From contig JARGSG010000136.1 of NCBI GenBank assembly GCA_030374805.1, forward strand, positions 1-64,000: a stretch of 64,000 nt of DNA, in the 5' to 3' direction. Below, piece after piece: positions 1 through 12,222 of this stretch. The number at the start of each line of letters is the position of its first letter. Position 1 is the first letter of the stretch. The notes beneath the pieces are model-generated. The model was not told the origin of the DNA, ran no database searches, and worked only from the letters and a program-made list of their open reading frames with translations. Position numbers and translations under genes: made by a program. Origin of the DNA: Gracilaria gracilis (lineage: Eukaryota > Rhodophyta > Florideophyceae > Gracilariales > Gracilariaceae).

Positions 1-2
1 AT

Positions 3-1279
3 GCAATACATGGTGTTCGAAATGGGCTCGCTTATGCACAGCAGCATGCGATGGTGAACTATGAGAACTTCAACTACGTGCAGTCGAGGAATCCAGGGTA
101 CCACAGTGTTATTGACCAGGTACCGCCCATGTCCAATGGGGAGACTCTTCAATGGAAAAGAAAGAAGGAGAGTGGGGGCTACATGTTTCAAAAGGTGAGG
201 TCGGAACAAAAACCCCGCGCGTTGTTGAAGGAGCTGATCAGCAGATTTTCGCAGCCAGGTGATACAGTGGTGGACTTGTTCGCGGGAACTTTTTCGACTG
301 CCATGGCATGCATGGAGTTACAACGTCATCGGAAGTTTATTGTTGTGAGCTGGACCCTGACTGTTTTGCGCATGCTAGGCACGCGGCAATTGTTCAGTTC
401 GCGATGTGCATGCGCGATAATGAGACGGACATTCAAATTACGCAGGATGTCCGAAACTCTGTGAATCGCGTGATGGACTTATTTCCCAAGTGAAACGCTC
501 GTTCTTCACGATCATGGAAGGCTCCATCCGGTTTCCCACAGTATCAGAAGTTCCCACCGTATATTGTAGACTTCCTGGCATCGATGTGGCAGGAGGAGGC
601 CATGGCCATGATCGGCAGGCGCGAACCACTGCATGAGTGGCCGAAAACGTTGCAAGGGAAGATGGATCTCCTGGATTGGAACACGATGTTGGCACTGGAG
701 GCCACTATGTGTGGTTGTGGCATTGGGAAGTCGTCGATTCGTCACCACGACGCAGGAGTGGGAGTGTTTACCACGCGTCGTTTCATGAAGAACGAAGAGA
801 TATGTTGCTTTTACGGAACTTTAGTGTACCATGACTTAACGAAGAGGAAGGAGGTACACAAGGAGTATGGAGAAGGGTTGTTGGGAGGCACCGCTGCACG
901 TTTTCGAACTTATGCGATGGAGATTAGCCTACGAGGCGTGGTATTCCGGAAACTCCCGGAAGGGAGACGAGAAGTACCTACAATCCCTGTATCGATTGTC
1001 CCCGCTCCATTTTCGTTGGGTGGAACAATTAACGACCCAAAATATATGGAAGGGAATAAAGATAGGGATGCAGTGGAGGATGGCTTGAAACAGCGACGGA
1101 CTGCAAATGTGGCGGTGATTCAAACCCCAGGAACTGGTCGAACTCCACTTCAATTTAGAGAATACCGAATGCTTGCCGTCCGGGAACTTCGGGTTGTAGA
1201 AGAGGGAGAAGAGTTGTTTGCAGATTATGGAATGGAGTACACATGGGGTGCGTCTTCGAATCTTACATTAGTCGACTAG
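3..1279 (+). pseudogene. DNA N-methyltransferase / SET-domain fusion, 5' end outside window, two lesions
   Basis: The frame is open from the first base, so the gene starts upstream. Its first part has QKPRALLKELI and then DTVVDLFAGTFST (261-299), the SAM-binding motif I of beta-class N6-adenine/N4-cytosine DNA methyltransferases. After a frame change near 335-345 comes CELDPDCF, the expected acidic loop. That second frame continues past a single TGA (491-493) and a linker (GFPQYQKFPPYIVDFL) directly into a SET domain: GVGVFTTRRF near 754, the Tyr-Gly of FYGTLV near 810, NDP at 1031-1039 and FADYGMEY at 1217-1240. The canonical NHS triplet of SET domains is replaced by NVA. The catalytic DPPY-like motif of the methylase would lie before the window. 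Seen: one frame joins both domains. Known: each family methylates DNA or lysine residues. Inferred: a single dual epigenetic writer, now broken by one frameshift and one nonsense codon. It may instead be two genes. Whether it belongs to the host or a transposon is unclear. Confidence 0.7.
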
Positions 1280-1768
1280 AGCTCAATTGATTTATGACTT
1301 ATAGAACCGAAAGATGTACCGTAGTATGTGTAAAATCGAATTGTGTACATTTTATTACACTTTTTCTCTAAATCTCGTGTTCCACAGGGGAGGACGAGAG
1401 CTCCCCCAAGTGAGTGGGTGTTGTCACTTTTATCATCCAGTGACGTCAAAAAAATTGGGATAGGATTCGGGGGAGTGGGTTGACGTTCAAGTACATAGAA
1501 TAGAAGATACGGAGTACATGTGATATCATGTGAAAGTGTAACAGTTTTTGGCAGTGAGGTTTCGTACAGGAAGGGAAATTTCCGTCCCAATTTTCGGAAA
1601 GTGACTCCGAAAAGTACTAAAACGGTGCGATATGTCTACCACACGTCGAGTGGAGGTGTGAGTTTCACGGGGGACCTGCGATCACGTCGAGCGGCAAACA
1701 CCTCTTGCGGCGAGCGGCGACAACATCTATAGCGCACCGCCGGGCGCATCGTCGTCGTCCGATTCCAC
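1280..1768. other. Intergenic, no gene seen
   Basis: AT-richer sequence between the SET domain stop and the next plus-strand open frames. A stretch at 1587-1616 reading CCAATTTTCGGAAAGTG and onward has an imperfect inverted counterpart near 8224-8258, a possible diverged terminal inverted repeat of the transposon between them. No other structure was recognised. Confidence 0.4.
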
Positions 1769-4463
1769 ATGGGGAAACGTAAAACGAGAAGTGCAAATGC
1801 GAATGCAAATGCGGAGGATGTAAGCGGGCGCGTGTCAAAAGGGCGAACGCGTGCAGAGGTGGTAGGTCGGGGTCGCGAGGATGGCTTGGGTAGTATTACG
1901 CGTGCGCCTCGAAGCGGCGATGTGGAAAATGGCGAGGGCGGTATTGGGCGTACTTCGCGCCCTCCTCGAAGCGGACTACGTGGGAAAGGTAGGAAGAACA
2001 CGCGGAGACGTGATCGAGGCCGACCTTTGGAGCAAACCGAGCGAATTGAGCGCACCGAGCAAATGGAGCGAACCCAGCGAACCGAGCGAACGGTAAGTGC
2101 TTTGGTAACACAAGCTACTCCGCTTCCAAATGAGATGGGAAAGGAGGAGGGGAAAGCAGGGGAGGGATGGGAGGAAGGCAGGGGGTGAGGCGCGGATCGG
2201 TAGGGATAGAGGTGGGCGGCGAAGGGGCGATGACTCCACGCAAGTTGGAGAAGAAGGCGAGTGTGGAGATGTCATAGAGAAGGGGAGGGAGTGTCGCAAT
2301 GGGGGTAGGGAAGGACGATAGCAAGAAGTACTAGTGGGATAGTTAGCCGTGGTATTCGAGGAAAGGATGGAGAGAGAGTGGCTGGGGTTGGCGTTCGAGA
2401 GGGGAGGAGCCGCGAAAGAGAAGTAAGAGGAGGCGTTCAGGAGGCGAGGAACGAGGGCATGGAGGTCGTGGTTGATGTTAGGAGGAATCAAATGGTGGGC
2501 AGAGAGGGAACTGGTGGACCGCGACATACCGCGATGCGGGAGGAAGAGGAAGTAAGGGGTATGAGGCATATGAGGGAGCCTGGAAACGCAGAGGACAGTG
2601 GGAGGCAAATTGGGCGTGTTGGCGATGGAATGTGGGGCCACGCCAATGTGGAGAGGATGTAATGGCTCCGGAACAATTTGCCCGGGAGAGTTGTAGGACG
2701 TAGCAGTGGTGTATCAGTGATTGAGAATGTGAGAGACAATATACAAGTGGATGGGAGGGTATTCGAAGGAGAAGATGTCGTTGTCGGAAACAGGCATAGA
2801 ACTGGAGGGAACTTAGTGGAAACCGCGGTACGAACGTATGAAGGAATACGTGTGAGGCACAATGCCGTTCGGATTCAGGACGATGTGCATGAAGCAGGAG
2901 TCGACGATTCTGGGGGTCGTGGAGAGAGGAACTGAGCAAGGGAAATGGGAACTACAGGAATAGCAGAAGAAGATGAAGAGAACTTACGCGTGTTGCCAAG
3001 GTCTGCACTGGTTGGAGAGTGAATTCGTTGAAAGGGAAGCTGGGAAATATGAGGATAACTATACCATGATGGTGAGTTTGAAGCTCAAGCAGAAAGAATT
3101 GGAACGGGTGAGGGAGGAGCTGAAGCAGCAAAATGTGTTGATTGAAAGTTTAAGGGAGGCTGTGAAGGGTAGGAAGCGAAGGGGGTGTGGGAAGGAAATG
3201 AAGGGGCGTTGAAAACATGAAATAGAGGTGCCAGAATGTTTTTACGGATTTGCAAGGGCTGTATATGATAAGATTCTCCACTTTGCGAAGTTGCAGGCGT
3301 CATAACTCTGTTTTGACACGGAGAACGTTGGTAGGAGCTGGAAGAACAGGAGTGAGACGGTGGGAGAAAGTAGGGAGGGCAGCATGTTTGTGGTTGGGGA
3401 GAAGGAGATGGTACCTCGGTGCCCGTATCAAGTGGCATATGAGATGGGGACGTATACGCCATCAACGGAGGGAGGAAGTGATGTGCTGTTGAAGTATGTG
3501 GTGGAGATGGAAATAATGGGAGACACTTGGGAGACGATACGAGAAGCAAAAAGGAAACAGGAGTGTGTGGATAATGTGAGTGCGTACAAGTGTCTGAGGC
3601 AGCGGATGAAGCAGACATTAAGCGATGTGATTGGGGTGCGGAAGCGAGCGGCTCGCGACAAGTTATTCTCCATCCTTGGATATGATTTGATTGCGAAACG
3701 TGCGAAACGTACTGAGGACACTGAGCTATGGGAAGAGCTAAAGCAGCAGATGGGGGAGGCGCGCGAGAAGCTGATGGGAAGGGAAGAGGGCGGGGGGAAT
3801 GAGTTGTGTGCGTGGAGAACGAGCCGGGTCGAAGACCTTGCGTATTCCGGGTCTCGTGCGGTTGGGCCACCATGCGAGGTTGATGATGAAGTTATGTACT
3901 TCAAGAATGGGATGGCGGTGGCAGTGTTGGAGGAGTATATGGGATACGCAACGGAGAGGCAAAGTAGCGGTGAGCGGCAGTACGTGGATGGGACTGTGAT
4001 GCACCTTGCGAGACTTGACGCCTGGATTGCCTGTGTGGTGAAAACTATGAACGAGGTTGTGGGAAGTGGAGGGCAAAGACAGCTTTTGTTCTCTACTTTG
4101 TATGGGAATTATCTACCTGGGGCTGTGGAACGAATACTGGGGGTAGCCTGGCAATCGCTACAGGAGGAGCATACCGAGGAGTTTGAAAACGATGGGTTCG
4201 TGGATGGAGATCCGAGGTGTGTGTCGGGAAACTCTGGGTGAACTGTGACAGTTGGGCTGTGGGTACTATCGAGGGAGAAGATATACCTAGCTGTGAGGGA
4301 GGACTCTTTTATGGCAAAACTAACACGGAGACTAGGTGCAGTTCTTGATTGTTACATAGCGGCCTGTCGACCGGAGGACGCGAGTTTCGGGCGGTTGGTG
4401 GCACACCGGGCGGAACGCAGGGAAGGGACAGGGGTTGATGGTAGGGAAGAGGCGGGCTACTAA
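1769..4463 (+). pseudogene. Decayed accessory ORF array of a DNA transposon (coiled-coil protein)
   Basis: A run of plus-strand open frames that share two reading frames: 1769-2188, 2378-2662 and 2678-2935 in one, and 2973-3212, 3360-4241 and 4245-4463 in another, separated by in-frame stops and at least one frame change. The first begins MGKRKTRSANANANAED and is very Arg/Gly/Glu-rich, ending in a repeated R-T-E-R-T pattern. The 2973 segment is a heptad-like Lys/Glu coiled coil. The 3360 segment (293 aa) is mixed helical with a basic patch, RKRAARDKLF. A plausible splice donor (GGTAAGTG) lies at 2091, so some gaps may be introns. No known domain was recognised. It converges on the transposase at 4622-7788, which suggests an accessory gene of the same element; that assignment is inference. 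Confidence 0.4.
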
Positions 4464-4621
4464 GGGTAGGGTGAGGTGCAGTGGGGGGGAAGGGGTGGAG
4501 GTATGTGTGGGATGGGGAAGAGATGCTTCTTCTTTCTCATGTCATGCGTATCTTCACTCCTTCCAATTGAAACGAAGCGGGTTTAAATTTTTATGAAGCT
4601 GAAGCTAACAGGGCATAGAGG

Positions 4622-7600
4622 CTACGTGTTGGATGGTAAATAAGGCTCGGCGGTGGGGTCTCGATAGAACCGATTGAGATAGAATCGGTGAAAGCGCCAG
4701 TGTAGAAGAGAAGTGAAGGAAGGAGCGGGATAGTTCTGGCGGAGAACATGAACGGAGCCAAGGATGGAGGAAGAGGGGATGAGTCCATAGCAAGGGGAAA
4801 CGTTATCGGAAGTGGAGTGGGTAGAGATGGGAACTGGGTGGATGCTGTGGTTATGTTCGTCGTCTGTTGCCCATCGGAGGCAAACGCAGTTGAGGGTGAG
4901 ATCGACGTCGTCGCTGGGTGGGACGAGTTCCATGAACTGGACGAAGGCGAACTCCTTGGGATAAGAAGTTGAAGAAGGAAGGGCGAAACGAAGAAGGGAG
5001 ATGAGTTTGCAGACCCAGAAGATAAATGTGGAGGGGGGGAGGTGGAGCCGGCGACGAGAATGTGGGAGAACTTTGGGGACTTGGATGGACCGAAGGAGGG
5101 GGTGGCAAAAATTCGTTGAATGATGGGGACTGGAGGATCCTGGGGCGCGAGCTCGTTCCGCTCTTCAATGTAGTTGTCGAGTGTTGGGATGTAAACGCCG
5201 ACGACTTAAGCGGAGTTGAATATGGTGAGTCGAGCCTGACGGAGGGCGGGGGAGTTGTCAGTGAGTTGTAGGGCTTCGAGAGAGACGGTAATGAAGGATG
5301 GGAGGGCGTCTTTTCCGAATTGTGCAAGAATGGATAGGGTATCGGGGGGGAAGAGGTTTTGAAGAGATTTGTGAGGGAGGTGAGGATTGGAGCGAATGAA
5401 TTTGTGAGCAGTGATTAGGTCAGCGAAGAAGATGTGTTTGCCATCACGGACGAAACCGGGTTCTTGGGATTGGAGGCGGGAAGCGAGGCCAGGGGAGGAG
5501 GAGGTGATGGAAGGGTTTGTGGGGACGGGATTCCAGTCCTTGATGGCGTTGGAGCGGTGGATGGCACGAATGGTTTCTTGATGTGCTGTGGACCTGCGCT
5601 TTGAGGTTTTGTAGTAGTGCGACTTGAAGAGGGTGTGGGCGTGCTCGAATATGCTGGCATCATTGAAGTGGAGGCCTCCGAAGCGGCGAGTGTCCTCGAC
5701 GATGTGGTCGAGGAGGTGGAATTTGAAAGTTCCGAGGCTGGAAGTGTGGTGGGGGCCGAGGACGAGTATAGCTGTGCGCTTGAAGGAGCGGATTTGGTTG
5801 TGGAGGTCGGTGTGGTGGGCGTCGGTCTATTTGGTGAAGGTGTTGTATCGCATGGAGGCGAGGAGGAGGTCTGAGTACTTGGAGAAGACGGAAGTGATGG
5901 GAGCTGAATCGACTTCGTCACAGCATCGGTCGAAGAAGGCGCCGATGAAGGGGAAGACCATGTCGAGTGCGCGGTAGTCTTTTGCTTCGAGCATACTACG
6001 CAATCTGTCGGTAGTGAAGAAACCGTTGAGAGTTTGACCGTTGTCGGAAGTGGAGAAGTCGATATGGAGTCCGTTTGCGGGGGAGCGCTTTTCGATGGCG
6101 GTGAGGGTGGTGTTTGAAGGTTTGAGGATGGAAGTGCGGACGGAGTTGAAGAAGCGACGGGACTTGGAGGAACGGGTGATGGTGAAGAGTGCTTCTAAGC
6201 GGAGTCTCTCGATGGCGGCGAGCTTGATGAGCTTGGAGACGCCGAGGTGGAAGTTGTGGAGTGGTTCGAAGGTGAAGATGTTGTAAGGGGAGAGAAGAGG
6301 GTATGATTCGAAGAGGGAGGAGTACTTTGCGAGGGAGAGGGAGTGGAGGGCTTCAAGGGCTTTTTCCTTTGTGTTGCGGGAGATTCTGGGCTCACGAGCA
6401 AGGAAAGCGTCTTGTGATTTTTGTAGCAGAGTGGAGTGTGATTTGCGTGCGGCCAGGATCTGGTGCTGAGTTCGGGGGGAAGGGGATTGAATGTGTAGGG
6501 GGAGATCTGTGCGGGAGACGGTGTATCTATGACAAGGGTGTTGGGGGCAGGTTCCGTGGGAGATGGCGAGGATGTCTTTTGCTTCGGGGATATCGGCGCA
6601 GTAGCGGAGAACGCCATGGGCGTCACGTAAGGGGAAGCCGTTGAGACCGGAGGAGAGGAGGGGGCCGAGGAGGTTGTAGATGGCGAGCTGAATGAGTTCC
6701 ATTTTGGTGTGGCGGGGGATGTGAGAGGAGGTTTGAGGGATAGAGTGGTGGTCTTGGGAGGGGTTGGCTGGGAGGAAGGAGGTTGGCAAGTATCCGAGAA
6801 GGGTGAGGTGTTCGGTGATGCACTTGCGACGGAAGGCATCGGAGAAGTTGAGAAGGGTGATGTGAAGGGGGTAGGAGGGGATGGAAGAGGATTTGAGGGA
6901 GGTGGCGGACTTGTCGGAGTAGATTTTGACGAAGCCAATGAAGGAGTCGATACCGGTGGAGTCGGCGGTGTGCCAGATGCAGGAGTCGTTGGAGGAGTGC
7001 ATGATTGCGGCTTTGAGGGCGGGCACTGCTTCTTTTTCGAGGGTGGAGGCCATGGGGTGGGCGAAAGCGGGAGGGCCGGAAGGTGTTGTGTGGCAGACGG
7101 GGTGGAAGAAGGTGTTGTGGAAGTGTGCGAGGGCGAGTTGTTGTTTGAGGACCTGGATGGGGTCCTTTTGAAAGATGGTGGTGGAGAAGAGCTGCTGTGG
7201 GTCGGAGAGGGTGGTGGGAGCGAAGCCAATGTTGCTGACTCGGTGTTGGAAGAGGTCTGTTTGAAGTTTGAGATACTGGGAGGACGGAGGAGACGGCGTT
7301 GTGGAAGGCGGATTTGGAGAAGGCGGGGTCGTGGAGGAGGGAGATGAGTTCGTCAGCCTTTCGGAGGCCGAGGGAGGAGGCGATGGAAGAGATGTAGAGG
7401 ACCATTCGTTCGAGGTGGGGGTTGTTGAGGAGGGGGAAGGAAGGGGGAGGAGGGGGAGTAGGGGAGGGGGAGATGGAGCCGACGGGGGTGGTGGCGATGT
7501 GGTAGGCGTCCTGGGTGTGGAGGGAGAGGGAGAGTTGCTGGTGGTGGTAGGAGTCGTCGTCTGCGATGGGAACGTTGTTGGAAGCGCGGTTTGTGGGAGG

Positions 7601-7788
7601 GGGAGGTGTATGGAGGTGGGGGGTAGACTTGTGACCTTGATGCCTGGTGTGAAGTGGGGGAGGCCTCCGCCTGGTGAGAGGAAACGCTTGTTTGGGTTGA
7701 GGCGATTGGGGCATCTCCTCTGGTGCCTTTGGATGGCGGGGATGGGGCGGGCGAAGAAGGAGCAGCCTTCAAAGCAGCAGTTGGGCAT
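4622..7788 (-). pseudogene. CACTA/Plavaka-like (KDZ-related) transposase, degraded
   Basis: Starts at 7788 with MPNCCFEGCSFF, a CxxxC...HxxxRRC zinc finger like those at the N terminus of Plavaka-type transposases, then a long Pro/Ser/Thr-rich linker. The core has IYSDKSAT, YPLHITLLNFSDAFRR and LTLLGYLPTSF, matching the conserved SDKT...YP...N...R...LxGxLP order of Plavaka/CACTA transposases. Next come the EPLHNFHLGVSKLIK region and, past an in-frame TAG (5826-5824), FHLLDHIVEDTRRFGGLHF, a typical C-terminal block. A TAA near 5208 and a later frame change interrupt the remainder; MELVPPSDDVDLTLNCVCLRW (start 4933) looks like the true C-terminal segment. The protein would cut and rejoin transposon ends in the nucleus. 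At least three lesions make this copy inactive. The overlapping Ser/Pro-rich frames on both strands are shadows. Family placement is from motif order only. Confidence 0.72.
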
Positions 7789-7988
7789 GGCGGGGAAGGT
7801 TGGGGGGGTGTTGGAGAAGATTGGGGGTACTTAGCGGGGAGCGTAATATGGCGCACGGACGGTGGGACAGAGTGATGGGGATGATTGCACGTGATTCGAA
7901 GGCGTTTCATATATTTAGTAAACGAATTCCTGATGTGAAAGGTGTTGACTAGTGAACCGATCTCCACAAACTGAAAAGGTATTCGATC

Positions 7989-8603
7989 TATTTGTATACT
8001 CCTATTCCTATTCGATAAACAGCTATTTAAGTTTCTATCTAAGTGTCTATCTCGCTATTCGCCGCCGTATACATGAACGTAGGTGACACTAACACACTTA
8101 CATTGTGCTGCAAAACTACCAGAAACGAAAGAAGTATGCTAGTTTCCCTTCCATCCAGACTAGCAAAGATGGAAACAATTTGGAATAATTCTTTCGAGAA
8201 AAACTGGCCCAAGTAGAAAGGTGGAAATATTTTCGGAAATTAGCACTTCCAAAATTGGATAAATTCACCGGTTTTTCGTTCGTTTTAATTCAGTCATTTT
8301 TGACCGCCAAACTAGCATTCCGATAACACCGACGTCTCTTTGAACCGCGTGTGTGGGCTGGAAACCATGCTTAAAGGACCGTTTCTGTTGCGGCATCTGC
8401 TTATATCTCTTCATATACCTCAGATACTCGAGCTAGAGACTGACTCCCAAATCAGGAGGTATTCGGTTCACAAATTCTTTGTGTTTAAGGAAGTGCGTGC
8501 GCACATGTAGGAACATAACGCCGTCAATGCTGGTTTTGAGCAATGATTAAGGCACATCGTACATTGAACAATTGGATACACGTTGGCCTGTCTTGAGTAC
8601 TGG
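7989..8603. other. Intergenic, no gene seen
   Basis: About 600 bp of AT-rich sequence between two transposons. It includes the imperfect inverted match (8224-8258) to 1587-1616. No coding frame or other element was recognised. Confidence 0.4.
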
Positions 8604-11478
8604 TTACGTTCTTTTTATCACACCTTGAAGAATGGAATTCTCGTAATTATCGTCATCGGAACGAGATGGGTCAAGATAATACCTTCTACCATCCAAGTCA
8701 AGGAACCCAATTACTCGTTGAAGGCACGTGACATGCTCTGTGGTGATATTACCACGGCCTTTCTCCTCTGAGTACAAGAGATCAAACGCCTGATCTTCTA
8801 CAATGTTAAACTCCCATTTTACCTCTACGAACACCGCTGTGATCTTCAATCCATCGACTTCAACCATAACTTCAATAATCCCATGGACAACGCCGTAGTA
8901 TAAATGCCAAATATCAATATGATCTTCGTAACGTTGTGAAAGACGAGAGCTCATGGAGTTCTCAGGGGCAAAATGAGCAGCAACGCAGTACTTCTGTCGC
9001 GTCTAATGCAAAGAACTCTTCGATCTCAAATCATGGGATTTGAGGCTCTCTACTTTAAAGTGATGAGAATCCTTCGTAACTGTTGCAGTTCTGAATTCTT
9101 TTGGTGAGACGATGCGAGCCGTGTTCATGTCTGAGGGAAAATTGGCTGCGAGAAACTTTCTCATGGCAGGTCTTTGTTCGTTGTTGAGCGAAATCAAAAA
9201 TGTCCCAGCCCCGTGGCAGGTAGCACCAGTATGGAACTCCAAATTAGTTTGAGAAGAGCTGAAATGACTTTGGGTTGGAAACGTAAGGACATTTGGTACA
9301 GATTCATGTACGTCGTCAACCAATGTCTTCCCATCATTTGCCAGCTTGAGAGCAAACAACTTAAAGTTCTTGTGGAACAAATGCGATGAAATGTTTGAAG
9401 TCTGTTGCACATGTTTTCCGATCTCCCCCAGTACTCTCTCTATTAGGAACTGTGAGGTGATGGGAAGGGGACCGCATTGTTGGAGCAGCTCTGGCAGATG
9501 TAATATTGTGTGCGTCGTCGGCGTAAGGCAGTAATAGAAAGATCTATTTGACCAGAACCAACGCACAAACCTTGCATAGCATTCCTCAACCACTCTTGTC
9601 ACTACCCGATGGCTGGCTGCGTCGCAGTTATAGCTGAAGCACAAGGTAACCATCTGTCGAGTTTGGTTCCAAAGATGCTTGATCTGATTTCTACATTGAA
9701 GCGGTGGAATACTGAGAGAAGGTACAACTCCGAGTGGCGCTTCAAGTCTTCCGCTTTGAATATAGAGAGGTGTTCTAACGAAAGCGGTGCCCTTCCCCAT
9801 GAACTCGAAATGCCGTGTGTGCGGTTCTCCAGAGCTCTGTTGATCAATTTGAGCTTTGGTGATGGTATACAGTATCGCGGAACATGACCATACCGTTCAT
9901 GTCTCGGATGATTTCCTGTCATAAGTCTTAAAACTTGTTTGGTCCACCCAAGTAGCACCAAATGCATCATTTCATAGGGGAAGGAAAACACGAAGTCGAC
10001 AGACAATAATGCCATACATGAAGATTTTTTGATACCAGATTCTTTGATCATCTTCGTTTTGCTTTTTCCTCACTTCTATTGGAACTCAATGCTTTCCATA
10101 TTGTGCCAACTACAGAACCTTCTCGTTTTTCAATGCATTCTGTTTTGATTATATCCCCACTATTGTATTCAGCCCGATGCCGAAGGGAATTCATCAACAA
10201 CGAACGGTCTTCTGGAACCGCACACAAGCATGAGCATTCTTTCACTTTAACTTTTTTCTTCTTGCAAAAACGGCAGAACACTTTTCCCATATGGCCAACG
10301 TATCCAAGAACCTTAGATGCTGCCGGCCAGTCGGCAGTGAAAAACAAAACGAATACCTGAAGTGCTCCTATTTTTCCTTCATGGCAAACCGCTGGCAATC
10401 CTTCTTCCAGGGTTCTCAGATCCAAGATAATTTCATTCATAAAGGTTTCAAAGTACTCAGGATTATGAAAAGAAGGAACAACAGCGTTTATGATGCAGTT
10501 CGAAGCCTGGCTTCGTTTTCTTGGATTGTAGTTCAGAACTGTGGATATTATGGGCCAAACGGATATTGGAGTACCCCTCCGGTTCTTGGTACACTCGAAA
10601 TCATCTGAAGAGATCGTGAGAAAAACAAAAAGTTCATTGCTTTCGGCATTCCAGCTCTGAAGGCGTTCAGCATGCTGTCTCAGAAACATTTCTCCGTGGT
10701 AGTAGTCGTGATCCTTACTATCAAAAGGATGCAAACTCAAGGACTCCTTTGCTCTAATACAACCGCTAGTCAACTCCTGCAATGAATTTTGAGCTCGACA
10801 CAATTCTTTCAATGCTGATGATGGTTTTAGAAACCAGAACTTATTCTGGATTGCGGCGAGCGGACTGTGGCAGATTGGACATTCTCTGGCAGATCGGAGC
10901 TTCCCGGAGTGAGCCGCATGTCCATTGACACACATTTTGAGGTGTGTCTTCTCAATATGAGCTTTCTGCACTGCGTATGATATCAGGGATCTATATGAAA
11001 AGATCGAATGGATTGGGGGTACTCTCAAAAATCTTTCAATTCCGGTCTGCGATACATTGGAAATTTCTGCGCTGTACAGAAAGGCCGCTAATCGTTCATA
11101 ATCTGATTGTTTTGCAGACTTTGGTCCATCGAAACTCGTGGGTGTCAGTGAAAGAGGCGAACTTAAGTGATCAGAAGATTGGAAAATAGAAATGAAGCTT
11201 CCATTAACTATTGAGTTGGGTCCAGTGCTAGACAAATCATTGGCGGAGAGCTGTATATCTTCTCCAGCCATATATGTTTGAGCACGTTCTTCATTGTTCT
11301 CCGAACCATTTAATGCCTGGTTAGAAACTCCCACTGCAGGGACGCCAAGAAAGTGATGATCTGGATATGGTGAGCTTTCAGAGCCACCTTCGTCCTGAGC
11401 GGTTGGATCTTGGATAGTTTTATTCCGCATAACTTCTGCAGCATCTTCATTAACTGCAGTTCTCATGATGGGCGTCAT
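8604..11478 (-). pseudogene. CACTA (EnSpm/Tnp2-type) transposase, broken into four frames
   Basis: The first segment (11478-10048, 476 aa) has an acidic N terminus, a zinc-ribbon-like CVNGHAAHSGKL...CPICHSPLAA, the core SVWPIISTVLNYNPRKRSQ and DWPAASKVLGYVGHMGKVFCRFCKKKK, the Asp-Pro-Ala...CRFC signature of Tnp2-like transposases. The frame then changes at the 4-base overlap 10051-10048 into FSFPYEMMHLVLLGWTKQVL (the D/EMMHL block), changes again near 9660-9680 into a helical domain with HTILHLPELLQQCGPLP, and the C-terminal part is in a further frame (8954-8604, EDHIDIWHLYYGVVHGIIEV). Such enzymes bind terminal and subterminal repeats and catalyse cut-and-paste transposition. At least three frame breaks make it a pseudogene unless some are short introns, for which I saw no convincing splice sites. 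The accessory ORF at 12223 is divergent. Confidence 0.78.
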
Positions 11479-12222
11479 TCTTCATGAAGTATCAACAGCG
11501 TTGGCGTCTGAATTTGAGTGTCTCTCATAGGTTGGAATGTCGTTTCCAATATCGTCGGATTCATTGAACATGCTACTCCCGTACCTGGATATTTCCCATC
11601 GATATATCTTTCTACCCCGTCCCATCTTCGTTGACGCCTATTGGAAACTGGAAGAAAGCGGTACAGTCAAGATTATTACATTAGACTTTGGATTGAAAAG
11701 TGCAGTGGTTACCTAATGGCCTTTCACAACGTCGATATAATGTACTTGCAGGCACCGTGGGTATTTAGTCTCTACGAGATGCTCCCATTCCAAATCAAAA
11801 GTAGGAAATACTTAGCCAAAGTTGAAACTTGGGAATTGTTTTCGCATCTGAAGGTTGTTTTCACTTCGTGCTTTCACTTCAGTTGGAGATTGTACTTCAG
11901 TGCGAAAGAACCTCTCACCATCTCATTCTCTCATCGGACCACATTCTGCGCGTCTTGTGTTTCATCTGGCTTTCTCTATTGTCAGAGACGTCACAACTTC
12001 TCCAACTTGTAGAACTGCTCTCTGAGTGAACCTCAACGTGCATTTCGGATCGCCAAGACGTCATTCATTTTGCTCAGGTATGCATATGAAAACCCAGTTC
12101 CGACGACCGAGATGCAGACTATTGACCATCATGATGTAATGTTTCTCGTGCCAGAGCGTTGAGTTTCGTATTGAATTCAACATGAGTTGCGAACCTTGCA
12201 CAGGTTCACCGCCGACAGTGCC
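11479..12222. other. Divergent intergenic region of the second CACTA element
   Basis: About 740 bp between the divergent transposase and accessory ORF. It should hold both promoters, but no clear TATA box or repeat was picked out by eye. Confidence 0.35.

Noticed and set aside
1976-3873. Long minus-strand Pro/Ser/His-rich ORFs
   Set aside because: They mirror the purine-rich plus-strand frames and show no domain; treated as shadows.
5415-7967. Several long Ser/Pro- and Gly/Glu-rich ORFs overlapping the Plavaka-like transposase on both strands
   Set aside because: Composition is the frame-shifted image of the Pro/Ser-rich linker. Only the frame with the zinc finger and conserved core is real.
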